A stretch of 64,000 nucleotides of DNA from Bubalus kerabau (taxonomy: Eukaryota > Chordata > Mammalia > Artiodactyla > Bovidae): assembly GCF_029407905.1 (NCBI RefSeq), contig NC_073628.1, positions 50,551,501 to 50,615,500 of the forward strand, given 5' to 3'. This document shows, one piece after another, positions 28,479-40,919 of the stretch. The translations under genes and the position numbers were made by a program. Position 1 is the first letter of the stretch. Every line of letters begins with the position of its first letter. The notes under the pieces are model-generated. The model ran no database searches. It was not told where the DNA came from and saw only the letters and a program-made list of their open reading frames with translations.

Positions 28479-30838
28479 TGGCCTTGGAATACAGAAAGAA
28501 GCAGGGCAAAGGCTAATAGAGTTTTGCCAAGACAATGCACTGGTCATAGCAAACACCCTCTTCCAACAACACAAGAGAAGATGATACACATGGACATCAC
28601 CAGATGGTCAACACTGAAATCAGATTGATTATATTCTTTGCAACTAAAAATGGAGAAGCTCTATACAGGCAGCAAAAATGACTGGGCGCTGACTGTGGCT
28701 CAGATTGTGAACTCCTTATTGCCAAATTCAGATTTAAATTGAAGAAAAGTCAGGTATGACCTAAATTAAATTCCTTACGGCTATATAGTGGAAGTGACAA
28801 ATAGATTGAAGAGACTAGATCTGATAGACAGAGTGCCTGAAGAACTATGGACGGAAGTTCCTGACATTGTACAGGAGGCAGTGATCAAGACCATCCCCAA
28901 GAAAAAGAAATGCAAAAAGACAAAATGGTTGTCTAAGGAGGCCTTACAAACAGCTATGAAAAGAAGAGAAAGGCAAAGCAGAAATGGAAGAGTATACCCA
29001 TTTGAATGCAGAGTTCCAAAGAATAGCAAGGCGAGATAAGAAAGCTTTCCTCAGGGATCAATACAAAGAAATAGAGGAAAACAATAGAATAGGAAAGACT
29101 AGAGATCTCTTCAGGAAAATTAGAGATACCAAGGGAACATTTCATGCAAAGATGGACACAATAAAGCATAGGAATGGTATGGACCTAACAGAAGCAGAAG
29201 AGATTAAGAAGAGGTGGCAAGAATACACAGAAGAGCTATACAAAAGAGATCCTCTTGACCCAGATAATCACGATGGTGTGTGATCACTCACCTAGAGCCA
29301 GACATCCTGGAATGAGAAGTCAAGTGGGGCTTAGGAAGCATCACTACGAACAAAGCTAGTGGAGGTGATGGAATTGCAGTTGAGCTATCCCAAATCCTAA
29401 AACGAGATGCTGTGAAAGTGCTGCACTCAATATGCCAGCAAATTTGGAAAACTCAGCAGTGGCCACAGGACTGGAAAAGGTCAGTTTTCATTCATCCCAA
29501 AGAAAGGCAGTGCCAAAGAATGCTCAATTACTGCACAATTGCATTCATCTCACACGCTAGCAAAGTAATGCTCAAAATTCTCCAAGCCAGGCTTCAAGTG
29601 AACCGTGAACTTCCAGATGTTCAAGCAGGATTTAGAAAAGACAGAGAAACCAGAGATCAAAGTGCCAACATCCGTAGGATCATTGATAAAGGAATAGAGT
29701 TCCAGAAAAATATCTATTTCTGCTTTATTTACTATGTCAAAGCATTTGACTGTGTGGATCACAACAAACTGCAGAAATTTCTTCAAAAGATGGAAATACC
29801 AGACCACCTGACCTGCCTCCTGAGAAATCTATATGCAGGTCAAGAAGCAACAGTTAGAACTGGACATGGAAAAACAGACTGGTTCCAAATCGGGAAAGGA
29901 GTATGTCAAGGCTGTATATTGTCACCCTGCTCATTTAACTTATATGCAGAGTACATCATGAGAAGTGCTGGACTGGATGAAGCACAAGCTGGGATCAAGA
30001 TTACCAGGAGAAATATCAATAACCTCAGATATGCAGATGATACCACCCTTATGGCAGAAAGTGAAGCAGAACTAATGAGCCTCTTGATGAAAGTGAAAGA
30101 GGAGAGAAAAAGTTGCCTTAAAACTCAGCATTCAGAAAACTAAGATCATGGCATCTGGTCCCATCACTTCATGGGAAATAGTTGGGGAAACAATGGAAAC
30201 AGTGACAGACTTTATTTTGGGGGGCTCCAGAATCACTGCAGATGGTGACTGCAGCCATGAAATTAAAAGACGCTTGTATCTTGGAAGAATAGTTATGTCC
30301 AAACTAGACAACATATTAAAAAGCAGACATTGCTTTGCCAACAAAGGTCCATCTATATTAATTTGCTGACAAAGGTCTGTCTTCTCAAAACTATGGTTTT
30401 TCCAGTAGTCATGTGAGAGTTGGACTATAAAGAAAGCTGAGCACTGAAAAATTGATGCTTTTGAACTGTGGTGTTGGAGAAGAGTCTTGAGAGTCCCTTG
30501 GACAGCAAGGAGATCCAACCAGTCAATCCTAAAGGAAATCAATCCTGAATATTCATTGGAAGGACCAATGCTGAAGCTGAAACCCCAATGCATCGGCCAC
30601 CTGATGCGAAGAACTGACTCATTTGAAAAGACCCTGATGCTGGGAAATATTGAAGGAGGGAGGAGAAGGGGACGACAGAGGATGAGATGGTTGGATGGCA
30701 TCACTGACTCAATGGACATGAATTTGAGTAAACTCCGGGAATTGGTAATGGACGGGGAGGCCTGGCGTGCTGCAGTCCATGGGGTTGCAAAGCGTTGGAC
30801 ACGACTGAGTGACTGAACTGAACTGAACTGAATAACCC
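28479..30838 (+). mobile_element. 5'-truncated BovB LINE (2.36 kb) inside an ERV LTR
   Basis: Starts within the endonuclease region (ggccttggaatacagaaag) and runs to the 3' end repeats of gaact. Pieces of ORF2 remain open: 28984-29283 (linker) and 29412-30143 (reverse transcriptase). The RT catalytic motif YADD lies at 30030-30041. Stops and frameshifts between pieces make it inactive. Confidence 0.93.
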
Positions 30839-31215
30839 ACCATCAGCCACTCCCTACTCTGAGCCCAGAGGGAAGTCCACTCAGGATGTGAGAGCAAAGG
30901 AAACTGGGCCCTGGTCAGAGAGGGGCGTATCAAAGGGATGATTTTAGTGAGCCCATACTCTTGTATCTTCCCTTACACAGAAAAGCACTAAAAGCACTAA
31001 ACTCCCGTTATCTCCTGTTCTCTGATGAACAATGACCATTTGATGTTCATGCTACCTGCCCTTTGTCACAAACACCTGGTTCCCACCACTGCTACCACCG
31101 CCTCTTGGAGCAGCTCTCTCAGGGTTACTTGAGATTCTGTCTCCAGGACTTGAAGTCCTAAAAGTTTCTGCCAATTAAAACATGAATCTCAACTTTTAGG
31201 TTGTGAATCTTTTTT
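30839..31215 (+). mobile_element. ERV LTR copy A, right part
   Basis: Begins with a second copy of the LTR segment that precedes the BovB (30839-31003 matches 28244-28478) and then continues the LTR to its 3' end, with tctcagggttacttgagatt and a candidate attaaa polyadenylation signal. Confidence 0.75.
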
Positions 31216-31607
31216 AAGTCAACACTGATAAGTACTTTAAATGCTAATATTTTAAATGTACACAGTTAATATCTATGTTTCCTCCTGTTTTATCCCTTGG
31301 TGAGTTTTACTGTGGTTTGCCAATACCATTTTTTTCCTTTAGATCGACTCCAATCACTCTGAAACATACACATGCAAATGCCAAAGAAAGGTTTTATGTG
31401 AAATGTTCTAGACACATAACAAAGATATAGGGAAGATAGAGAAGAAAGAGCTCTATCATGGATCATAAGCCATGTTGGCGTGGGGTACCTGTTACAGATC
31501 AGTGGGAGAGAATATGCACATCAGACAGGTAATTGTCCAAGAAACCACCCATAGTAATGAGAACACTTGGGACAGTGTCTTGAAAGAGCAACATTATCCT
31601 TTGAGAG
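31216..31607. other. Intergenic stretch, no recognised element
   Basis: Unique-looking sequence between the LTR and a minus-strand BovB. No gene signal. Confidence 0.5.
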
Positions 31608-33160
31608 TTGTTGTTCAGTCACTCAGTCCTGTCCCACTCTGCAACTCCATGGACTGCAGCACTCCAGGCTATCCTGTCCTTCACCATGTCCCAAAGCTTG
31701 CTGAAACTCATGTCCATTGAGTCAGTGATGCCATCCAAAAATCTTGTCCTCTGTCATTCCCTTCTCCTTCTGCATTCAATCTTTCCCAGCATCAGGGTCT
31801 TTTCAAATGAGTCGGTTCTTATACAGACTTTTGTTGGCAAAGTAATGTCTCTGCTTTTTAATATGCTGACTGGTTTCTCATAGCTTTTCTTCCAAGGAGC
31901 AAGCGTCTTTTAATTTCATGGCTGCAATCACCATCTGCAGTGATTTTGGAGCCCAAGAAAATAAAGTCTGTCACTGTGCTGTTTCCATTGCTTCCCCTTC
32001 TATTTGCCATGAAGTGATGGGACCAGATGCCATGAACTCAGTTTTTTTGAATGTTGAGTTTTAAGTCAGCATTTTCACTCTCTTCTTTCACCTTCATCAA
32101 AAGGCTCTTTAGTTCTTCTTTGCTTTCTGCCAGGAGGGGAGGGTGGTGTCCTCTGCATATCTGAGGTTATTGGTATTTCTCCCGGTAATCTTCATTCCAG
32201 CTTGTGCTTCATCCAGCCTGGCATTTCGCTTGATGTCCTCTGCATATAAGTTAAATAAGCAAGATGAAAGTACACAGCCTTGACATACTCCTTCGCCAAT
32301 TTGGAACCAGTCCATTATTCCAAGTCCAGTTCTAACTGTTGCTTCTTGATCTACATACAGGATTCACAGGAGGCAGGTAAGGTGGTCTGGTATTCCGATC
32401 TCTTGAAGAATTTTTCACAGTTTGTTGTGATCCACACAGTCAAAGGCTTTAGCATAATCAGTGAAACAGAAGTAAACATTTTTCTGGAATTCTCTTGCTT
32501 TTTCTATAATCCAACAGAATTTTGCAATTTGATCTCTGGTACCTCTGCCTTTTCTAAATCCTGCTTGAATATCTGGAAGCTCTCGGTTCATGTACTGTTG
32601 AGGCCTGACTTGGAGAATTTTGAGCATTACTTTGCTAGCCTGTGAAATGAGTACAAGCATACAGTAGTTTGAACATTCTTTGGCATTGCCTTTATTTCGG
32701 ATTGGAGTGAAAACTGACCTTTTCCAGTCCTGTGGCCACTGCTGAGTTTTCCAAATTTGCTGGCATATTGAGTGCAGCACTTTCACAGCATCATCTTTTA
32801 GGATTTGGGATAGCTCAGCTGGAATTCCATCACCTCCACTAGCTTTGCTCACAGCGATGCTTCCTAAGGCCCACTTCACTTCACAGTCCAAGATGTCTGG
32901 CTCTATGTGAGTGATCACACCATCGTGGTTATCTGGATCATGAAGATCTTTTTTGTATAGCTCTCTGTGTATTCTTGCCACCTCTTCATAATCTCTTCTG
33001 CTTCTGTTAGGTCCCTACCATTTCTGTCCTTTATTGAGCCCATCTTTGCATGAAATGTTCCCTTGGTATCTCATTTTCTTGATGAGATCTCTAGTCTTTC
33101 CCATTCTATTGTTTTCCTCTATTTCTTTGCACTGGTCACTTAGGAAGGCTTTCTTTGAGT
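31608..33160 (-). mobile_element. 5'-truncated BovB LINE with internal deletion
   Basis: Antisense BovB from the 3' end (gttgttcagtcactcagtcc) to the linker region. About 200 bp of the C-terminal region is missing at about 31815, where the 3' part jumps to tatacagacttttgttggca. RT fragments are readable at 32109-32315 and 32415-32981, but the element is broken. Confidence 0.92.
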
Positions 33161-33479
33161 GTTAAATGGAATCAAAAGCCATTGTCCTCAATCTTAGCAT
33201 CAGGATAAGCAGATCTGGCAGTTTAAGAGAAAAAAACCTGACCTGTAATGGAAGTCTGGGCTGAAGCAAGCAGCCTGTCTCAAGATCTTTACAGATTGAT
33301 ATGGAGATAAGGGATAAGGGTGATCATAAAATTCAAGAGAATATATGGTTTCATATTTCACTACTTAAGAAACTACTGTCACTTCTGCTCCAGATATTGT
33401 AAATTGGAAGAAGAGGTAGGAAAAAGCTCTATTAGAATAACGATATTATGAAGAATCTGACTGAACCCTAGCAATTCCT

Positions 33480-34225
33480 TTGTTTCTTTTCCTCACTTTA
33501 ATGCCTTGGACCATATCTCAATTGCTTCCTCATTTGTAACAACCACACTTTGTTCATATCTCTGTTATAACACCTCGCGCCTTATAATTATTTCCCTGCC
33601 TCAGTCTTATGCTTGTCACCTAAAAGTTGAAAGTTACTTTTTACTTTATGAGAATTTTTAGAACTTCAAGCCTAGGAGACAGCATCTCTAGTAACCCTGA
33701 GAGAACTGCTCTGAGGAGGTGAGTGGGAGAGCCAGGTTATATATAGAAGTTTTGCAACAAAGGGCAGGTAGTCTGAACATCAAAAGATTATTGTTAACTA
33801 AAGAAAACCAAGTTAAGGGACTTAGAACTTTTCTGTGTATGGGAGGATGTAGGAGTCTGTGCTCCCTGAAATCATTCCTTTCATATGTACTTCAGCTGTC
33901 CCGGCCAGTGTCCTGTATATTCACATCCTGAGCGCTCTTGGGAGTGGCTGCAGTCTGATGGTTGCTAGATGGCAGGAATTCTTCTCCTTCCTGAGTACCC
34001 TTAGGGCTCACCAGCTTATTTTTGAGGGCTACAATCACTGATGATCGTGACATCCTTATTTACTGATATGGCAGGAAATAAATCATTTCTCATATACTGT
34101 GACTGTTTGCACAGAGAAGCTGTATCTTTGTCTCTGCCCTTGTCTCAATAAGGCCTTACAGAATGTCCTGCATGTATCAGAGGTTCAGTAAATAGGTGTT
34201 GAAAGTTATTGAATATGGCCTTATT
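33480..34225 (+). mobile_element. L2 LINE 3' end split by an ERV LTR
   Basis: L2 tail text before (ccttataattatttccctgc) and after (atcagaggttcagtaaatag) the LTR at 33640-34085. The LTR appears to have inserted into the L2. Confidence 0.5.
33640..34085 (-). mobile_element. ERV LTR copy B (solo)
   Basis: Reverse orientation. On the minus strand it carries tctatatataacctgg (TATA-like), then cctcagagcagttctctcag and gggttactagagatgctgtc, shared with the other three copies. No retroviral coding sequence adjoins it. Confidence 0.75.
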
Positions 34226-34234
34226 TAGACAGCT

Positions 34235-34505
34235 TTAATTTAGCCAAACACATTTATGAAGCACTGTCCCTGACCCAGGGACTGTGCTAGATGTAGGGTC
34301 TATAATGGCAAAGAACACTGATATATACTGGAATTCAAAGTACAATACAAGAGCTTACAAAAGAAAAGAACTAAGCAAAATATTTACTATGTGATTACAG
34401 TGTTAGTGAAGAAAGTACTAACAGGGTGCTACTGGAGAACCTACTTTAAGATTGAGTAGGCAGGATAGCCTTCTCAGATGACATTTAAGCTGACACCTCT
34501 GGGTT
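34235..34505 (+). mobile_element. Old LINE2/MIR-class relic
   Basis: Contains gggactgtgctagatgtagg, aagagcttacaaaag and tctcagatgacatttaagct, a pattern of a common ancient mammalian repeat. Class uncertain. Confidence 0.4.
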
Positions 34506-34516
34506 AGAAGAAATTG

Positions 34517-35988
34517 GTTCAGTTCATTTCAGTTGTTCAGTTGTATCCAACACTTTGTGACCCCATGGACTGCAGCACACCAGGCCTCCCTGTCCATCAC
34601 CAACTCCTGGAGCTTGCTCAAACTCATGTTCATTGAGTCCGTGATGCCATCCAACCATCTCATCCTCTGTCGTCCCCTTCTCCTCCTGCCTTCAATCTTT
34701 CCCAGCATCAGGGTCTTTTCCAAGGAGTCAGTTCTTCACATCAGGTGGCCAAAGTACTGGAGCTTCAGCTCCAACATCAGTCCTTCCAATGAATATTCAA
34801 GACTGATTTCCTTTAGGATTGACTGGTTGGATCTCCTTGCAGTCCAAGGGATTCTCAAGAGTCTTCTCCAACACCACAGTTCAAAAGCATCAATTCTTTG
34901 GCGCTCAGCTTTCTCTATAGTCCAACTCTCACATCCATACATGACTACTGGAAAAAACATAACTGACTATACAGACCTTTGTTGGCAAAGTAATATTTCT
35001 GCTTTTTAATATGCTGACTAAGTTGGTCATAGCTTTTCTTCCAAGGAGCAAGCATCTTTTAATTTCATGGCTGCAGTCATCATCTGCAGTGATTCTGGAG
35101 CCCCCCAAAATAAAGTCTGTCACTGTTTCCATTGTTTCCCCATCTATTTGCCATGAAGTGATGGGACCAGATGCCATTATCTTAGTTTTCTAAATGTTGA
35201 GTTTTAAGCCAAATTTTTCACTTTCCTCTTTCACTTTCATCAAGACGCTCTTTAGTTCTTCATTTTCTACCATAAGGATGGTGTCATCTGCATATCTGAG
35301 GTTATTGGTATTTCTCCCAGTGATCTTGATTCCAGCTTGTGCTTCATCCAGCTTGGCATTTCATAGGATATACTCTGCATATAAGTTAAATAAGCAGGGT
35401 GAAAATATACAGCCTTGACATACTCATTCCCCAATTTGGATCCAGTCCATTGTTCCATGTCCGGTTCTAACTGTTCTAACTGTTCTAACCGGTTCTCTTG
35501 CTTCTTCCTGACTTGCATACAGGATTCGCAGGAGGCAGGTCAGGTGGTCTAGTATTACCATCTCTTGAAGAATTTTCCAGTCTGTCATGATCCACACAGT
35601 CAAAGGCTTTAACATAGTCAATGAAGCAGAAGTAAACATTTTTCTGGAATTCTCTTGCATTTTCTATGATCCAACAGAATTTGGCAATTTGATCTCTGGT
35701 ACCTCTGCCTTTTCTAAATCCAGCTTGAACATCTGGAAGTTCTCAGTTCATGTACTGTTGAAAACTAGCTTGGAGAATTTTGAGCATTACTTTGCCAGCA
35801 TGTGAGATGAGTGCAATTGTGTGATAGTTTGAACATTCTTTGGCATTGCCTTTCTTTGGGATTGGAATGAAAACTGACCTTTTCCAGTTGAGCTATTTCA
35901 AATCCTAAAAGATGATGTTATTAAAGTGCTGCACTCAATAGTGCAGCAAATTTGGAAAACTCATCAGTGGCCACAGGACTGGAAAATG
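34517..35988 (-). mobile_element. BovB LINE with contiguous 5' inversion
   Basis: 34517-35888 is antisense BovB from the 3' end up to gaaaactgaccttttccag. The remaining 100 bp (about 35885-35988) is the immediately preceding element sequence in the opposite orientation, ending ccacaggactggaaaatg. The whole lies between ttagaagaaattg (34504-34516) and ttagaaggaattg (35989-36001). This is a textbook twin-priming product. Confidence 0.92.
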
Positions 35989-36016
35989 TTAGAAGGAATT
36001 GATTAGATTTATGTAA

Positions 36017-36270
36017 GGAGAAGGCGATTGCACCCCACTCCAGTACTCTTGCCTGGAGAGTCCCATGGATGGAGGAGCCCGGTGGGCTGCATTCCATGGG
36101 GTCGCGAAGAGTCAGACACGACTGAGCGGACTTCACTTTCATGCATTGAAGAAGGAAATGGCAACCCACTGCAGTGTTCTTGCCTGGAGAATCCCAGGGA
36201 CAGGGAAGCCTGATAGGCTGCTGTCTATGGGGTCACACAGAGTCAGATACGACTGAAGTGACTTAGCAGC
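36017..36270 (+). mobile_element. Bov-A2 SINE
   Basis: Dimeric Bov-A2 ending cttagcagc, flanked by atgtaaggagaag at 36011-36023 and 36271-36283 (the right part of the left copy overlaps the SINE start). Confidence 0.92.
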
Positions 36271-36299
36271 ATGTAAGGAGAAGACCAGCCAAGGCTTTG

Positions 36300-36520
36300 A
36301 GAATAACCTTCCCCATTTTACAGATGGAGAAAGGGTTGTGTTTTATACATGTTGATTTGAGACACCTATGGAACATTTGAATAGCATTATCCTTTATACA
36401 GTAGTTATATCTCAAAAGTTTCTTCACGTGTAAAATAGTATTACAACCTCACAGGTTGTTGTGACGATTTAATGAGGTAAAGTATTTAGAGCATTAGCCC
36501 ATTACCAAGTTCACAGTGCC
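36300..36520 (+). mobile_element. MIR SINE relic
   Basis: cccattttacagatggagaa and then gtgtaaaatagtattacaac with cacaggttgttgtgacg; both are MIR 3' segments, possibly two fragments. Confidence 0.55.
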
Positions 36521-36544
36521 AACTAAAAAATACAGTCACAACTG

Positions 36545-37095
36545 AACGCTGAGAGTTATATTTATTTGGTGGGAATTTTTAAGACTTCAAGCCCCAGAGG
36601 CAGCATCCCAAGTAGCCCTGAGAAACTGCTCCAACAAGGTAGGGGAAGGAACTTCTATATAGAAGTTTGCAACACAAAGGGCAGGTCATCTGAACATCGA
36701 GGATTATTGTTAATTAAGGAAAACCAGATATCTCGAGTTAAGGAATTTAGTGCTCCTCTATGTATAGAAAGAGGCAGGCATCTGGGCTCACTGAATTCAT
36801 TTGTTTCATAGGCATCTTAGCTATCTGGGGCCAAATTCTGCTTCCAGATAGTTCGCATCCTTAGTTCCTGGTTCAGCACAGGGAGTGGCAGAGGGGGCTG
36901 ATGGTGTGTGCTTTCTTACATCCTCCCAGCTCCTCAGTGCTCACTCTTGCTGCTTACAAGGAAATGACTGTGCCTGTCCAGTACCCTGCATTGTTCTTCC
37001 TAGGCTCAGAAATTTACATTCATAAGGCTGGAACCTCGATGGCGTAATATCCTTGCTTACCTCTGTGGCAGGAAATACTCCATTTCACAGCAGAA
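36545..37095 (-). mobile_element. ERV LTR copy C (solo)
   Basis: Reverse orientation, about 550 bp. The minus strand has acttctatatagaagttc-like TATA text, a candidate AATAAA at the 3' end (ccaccaaataaat), and the conserved agggctacttgggatgctgc. Same family and orientation as copy B, 2.5 kb away. Confidence 0.75.
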
Positions 37096-37572
37096 AGCAT
37101 CAAATAAACCAAGCATATTAGTTAAGTGTTTTTTTTTTTTAATAGCACTAGAGAGAGAGGCCAATTTAAATTAGCTTAAGACGAAGATAGACTTTAATGA
37201 GAATATTGAGATTCCCAGAACAGAGATGTGCCTAGATTTAGGACAAGCTGATTTTGATGTCTCTGAGACTCTATCTCCTTCTCTGGCCATAGCTTTTCAC
37301 TGTGCACCTGCTTGTGTATCTGTGCAGGTTTTTGCTAAATTCATCTGCTTCTCAGGTTTGCCCATCAGGAAACATGGTTTCTAGAACTTGCAGTTTCTGT
37401 GTTCAGGTGTCCAGAAATATACTAGTGTCTTCTTTTTTTTCTAAGTTTTTAAATTTCCCAGGAAAAATATGTGATTAGATTAGGTTCCAATTGGACTAAA
37501 TCAGGTTCTCACCCAAGACTAATCAAATGAGATGTGAACAAAGTCATATATATTGTAGGTACTGATGAAATT

Positions 37573-37780
37573 GGGCTTGGTAGATCAGATAGTAAAGATT
37601 CTGCCTGCAATGCAGGAGATTAGGGTTCAATCCATGACTCAGGAAGATCCCCTGGAGAAGGAAATGTCAACCACTCCGGTATTCTTGCTGGGAGAATTCC
37701 ATGGAAAGAGGACCCTGGTGGGCTACAGTCCATGGGGTTGCAAAGAGTCAGACATGCCCAAGCAACTAACATACATATAC
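37573..37780 (+). mobile_element. Bov-tA SINE
   Basis: Complete Bov-tA bracketed by actgatgaaatt at 37561-37572 and 37781-37792. Confidence 0.95.
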
Positions 37781-37899
37781 ACTGATGAAATTATGTAGAT
37801 GACAGTGTGGCTAAGGGAATAGTTTCCAAAAAGAGAAATTTAACAGACCAAATCTTAGGTGTTTACTTTACATCCTCCTCTGTGTGAAATATTACTTTA

Positions 37900-38107
37900 T
37901 TATGTGTCTCATGCTCAGTTGTGTCCAACTCTTCGTGACCCCATAAACTATAGCCCATCAGGCTTCTCTGTCCATGGAATTCTCCAGGCAGGAATACTGG
38001 AGTGGGTTGCCATTTCCTTCTCCAGGAGATCTTCCTGACCCAGGGATCAAACCTGGGTGTCTCAATTGCAGGCAAATTCTTTACCATCTAGGCCACTAGG
38101 GAAGCCC
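37900..38107 (-). mobile_element. Bov-tA SINE
   Basis: Reverse-complement Bov-tA from tcatgctcagttgtgtccaa to ggccactagggaagccc. Confidence 0.94.
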
Positions 38108-39000
38108 AATTATATATCTTAAGTACATTTCATCCTTTTATGTTTTCAATGAATATAGAGATAATTTTTTTTACCATCTTCTAACTAATATCTATCTTAA
38201 AGACTTCTCTATTCTGTTGAGAATTTAGGAAACATGCTAACCAGCACTGATTCTCTTAAGAGTTTCTTTCAAGTAATTGCTACTGATAACCTTACTTTTA
38301 TCACCAATAAGTTTGTTTTATTTAACTCTTTGTGACTTATTTAGTGATTAAAATTAACTGAAAACTGCAACTAGAAGTAAAAGAATGCAAATAGAAAAAG
38401 GTAACTAAAATACTGATATTCTCAAATAAATTTTTAAAAGATAGTGCATCCATAAAATAAGAATATAATGCCATAGGAAAAGGAATGTTCAGAGAAAAAA
38501 AGTAAAACAGAAAGACAAAAAGAAAGAAAAATAGAAAAAATAATTAATGGTTCATCTAGCAGGTTCAAGGTGAAGGAAAAATCAAAGCAATAATACAACA
38601 GAATTTCTCATAATTGCAGGATATTTGTTTCTAAATTAGAAGGATTGCCCAATACAATACTGAATGCCCAATACCACAGATGAAAACAGGCTTAAGCCAA
38701 GATAAAATTGTAAAATTTTAGAACATTTTATTATTAGAATATAATAGAGAGATCCTAACAGCTTCTTGAGATTAAAAAAAAAAAAAAAAAGATGAGGAGG
38801 GAATCATATTCAATTACAGTTGCATCTAACTGCTCAGTAGCAACACCAAAGCTAGAGGACAGGATATGTTCCAGTGTCTCCTCATTTATAGTCTATGAGA
38901 ACTTGAATAAAAATTGTATCATACTGTTATGTGAAAAATTATATAAATCTCAATTATGCTAAGTTGGTTCATAATATTTTTCAGTTCACTATATCCCTCT

Positions 39001-39284
39001 GCTGCTGCTGCTGCTGCTGCTGCTAAGTCACTTCAGTCGTGTCTGACTCTGTGCGACCCCATAGACGGCAGCCCACCAGGCTCCCCCCTCCCTGGGATTC
39101 TCCAGGCAAGAACACTGGAGTGGGTTGCCATTTCCTTCTTCAATGCATGAAAGTGAAAAGTGAAAGTGAAGTTGCTCAGTTGTGTCTGACTCTAACGACC
39201 CCATGGACTGCAGCCTACCAGGCTCCTCCATCCATGGGATTTTCCAGGCAAAAGTACTGGAGTGGGGTGCCATTGCCTTCTCCG
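39001..39284 (-). mobile_element. Bov-A2 SINE
   Basis: Reverse-orientation dimer with a CTG-repeat start (at least seven CTG units), flanked by ctatatccctct (38989-39000) and ctatatccttct (39285-39296). Confidence 0.95.
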
Positions 39285-39774
39285 CTATATCCTTCTACTT
39301 CTCTATATTTTCATTCTATTAATTTTTGAGTTTGATATTGAAACTCCAACTAAAATCTAATTTATCTACTTAAAGAAATAATTATAATATATAGTGGAAC
39401 TGTATGTAACCTTGTTCTGTATTTTCCAAGTCACCCATAAATGTGCTATATTTTCATAATTTAAAAAATAAAAGATTATAAACAGATAATAACAGCATAG
39501 TATGTAGCTTATAGTAAGTATTTAATATACACCACTGAACATCTCATTTTCCTCAAAATAAATATCACAAGAAAAGAAGAAAACTAGAGGACAACGGAGA
39601 ATTGAATTGCAACTTCTGAAGTAAAACACATCCAACTTAGAATCTGATATCTAGCCAAACTGTCAATAAAATGACAGCATAAAATACACAGATTTTAAGA
39701 TATGTAAGAGTTCAAAAAATATATACCTCCTATATTCCTTTTCTTAGAAAGCATAGGAAGATTGCTCCATCAAA

Positions 39775-39970
39775 GTCAAGTGTTCATGCTCAGTCTTGTC
39801 CAGCTCTATGAACTATAGCCCACCAGGCTCCTCTGTCCATGGGATTTCCCAGGCAAGAATACTGGAGTGGGTTGCCATTTCCTTCTCCAGGGGATCTTTC
39901 CATCCCAGGGATCGAACCTGCTTCTCCTGCATTGGCAGGCAGATTCTTTACCACTGAGCCACCAGAGAAG
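39775..39970 (-). mobile_element. Bov-tA SINE
   Basis: Reverse-complement Bov-tA between copies of gctccatcaaa (39764-39774 and 39970-39980). Confidence 0.94.
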
Positions 39971-40919
39971 CTCCATCAAAATTAAAGAGTACATCTAGGA
40001 AGAAGTAGACATGAGAACCAAGAAAGCAGGGATTCAACATGGGAGAGGTGAAGCCCAAGAGGATACCAAAGGGGAGCTGCAGGATTCCATTTGTGCAACA
40101 GGCCTAGAGAGCAACAAGTTCCAGTTAGGGCAGGAGAACAGAAGGCACCCAGAAGGGATGCCTTCAAGAATAAAGCATCGATAAAAGAAATTTAAGTATA
40201 ATGTGCCATCTTCCTTGGCAGTGAATAATACATGGAAAGTCATAATAATAAAAACACAAAATATAACTTTGACAGAGAATATATTACAATTCTGTTTGAA
40301 GATGTGGGTGGGGTGGGAAGAAATGTGCTCAATGAAGACTGTGGAAAAGAGCTAAATTCTCCCTTTTCATAGTTGTGAGAAAACAGAGAATATCTAAAGC
40401 TGAAACATTAGCACTACTGTAGGTGTGTTATTTAGAAATATGGAAGTAAAAATATCAAATAAAACTATCAAAAGTTCAAAGTGGTTGCCTCTTGAGAAAG
40501 GGAGTTGTAGAAAGAGTGAAACAAGAACTTGTTTTTCATCACGTCTTATCTGATTCTTTGAGTACACGATAAAAAACAAGCACTAAATTTACAAAGAGGA
40601 AAAGTCATGGTTCCTGCCAATTACTAATTTTTGTTAAGAGAAACATTCAAGAAAGTCATGTGAAGTTTATTATTTTAAAAAATTTATATGTTCTCCTATT
40701 CAGTAGTTGTTTTCAAATACTCTGTTTTTGTCAGTTATCTCTGTGGGGACACAGCAGTTTCAGAATTTACACTTGAATGACTAGCAAAGACTGATGAGAG
40801 TAGATTTTCTGAAAAGTCCTTTGAAATTTTACAGTCAAAATGAGAGGGAATCTTCTTGTGAAAGACTGCTGACCTACAAGAAATAAAGTTTTTAAATATC
40901 AATTTACCCAACTACAGAA

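Larger units (their letters stand above)
38590..40600 (+). mobile_element. Ancient L1M LINE relic, split by two SINEs
   Basis: Old L1 text: gaatctgatatctagccaaa, then gatatgtaagagttcaaaaa, then agggattcaacatgggagag. A Bov-A2 (39001-39284) and a Bov-tA (39775-39970) interrupt it. Boundaries and subfamily uncertain. Confidence 0.5.

Noticed and set aside
33640..37095. A decayed provirus with coding genes between two LTRs
   Set aside because: No gag, pol or env-like frame exists there; the RT-like frames belong to BovB.
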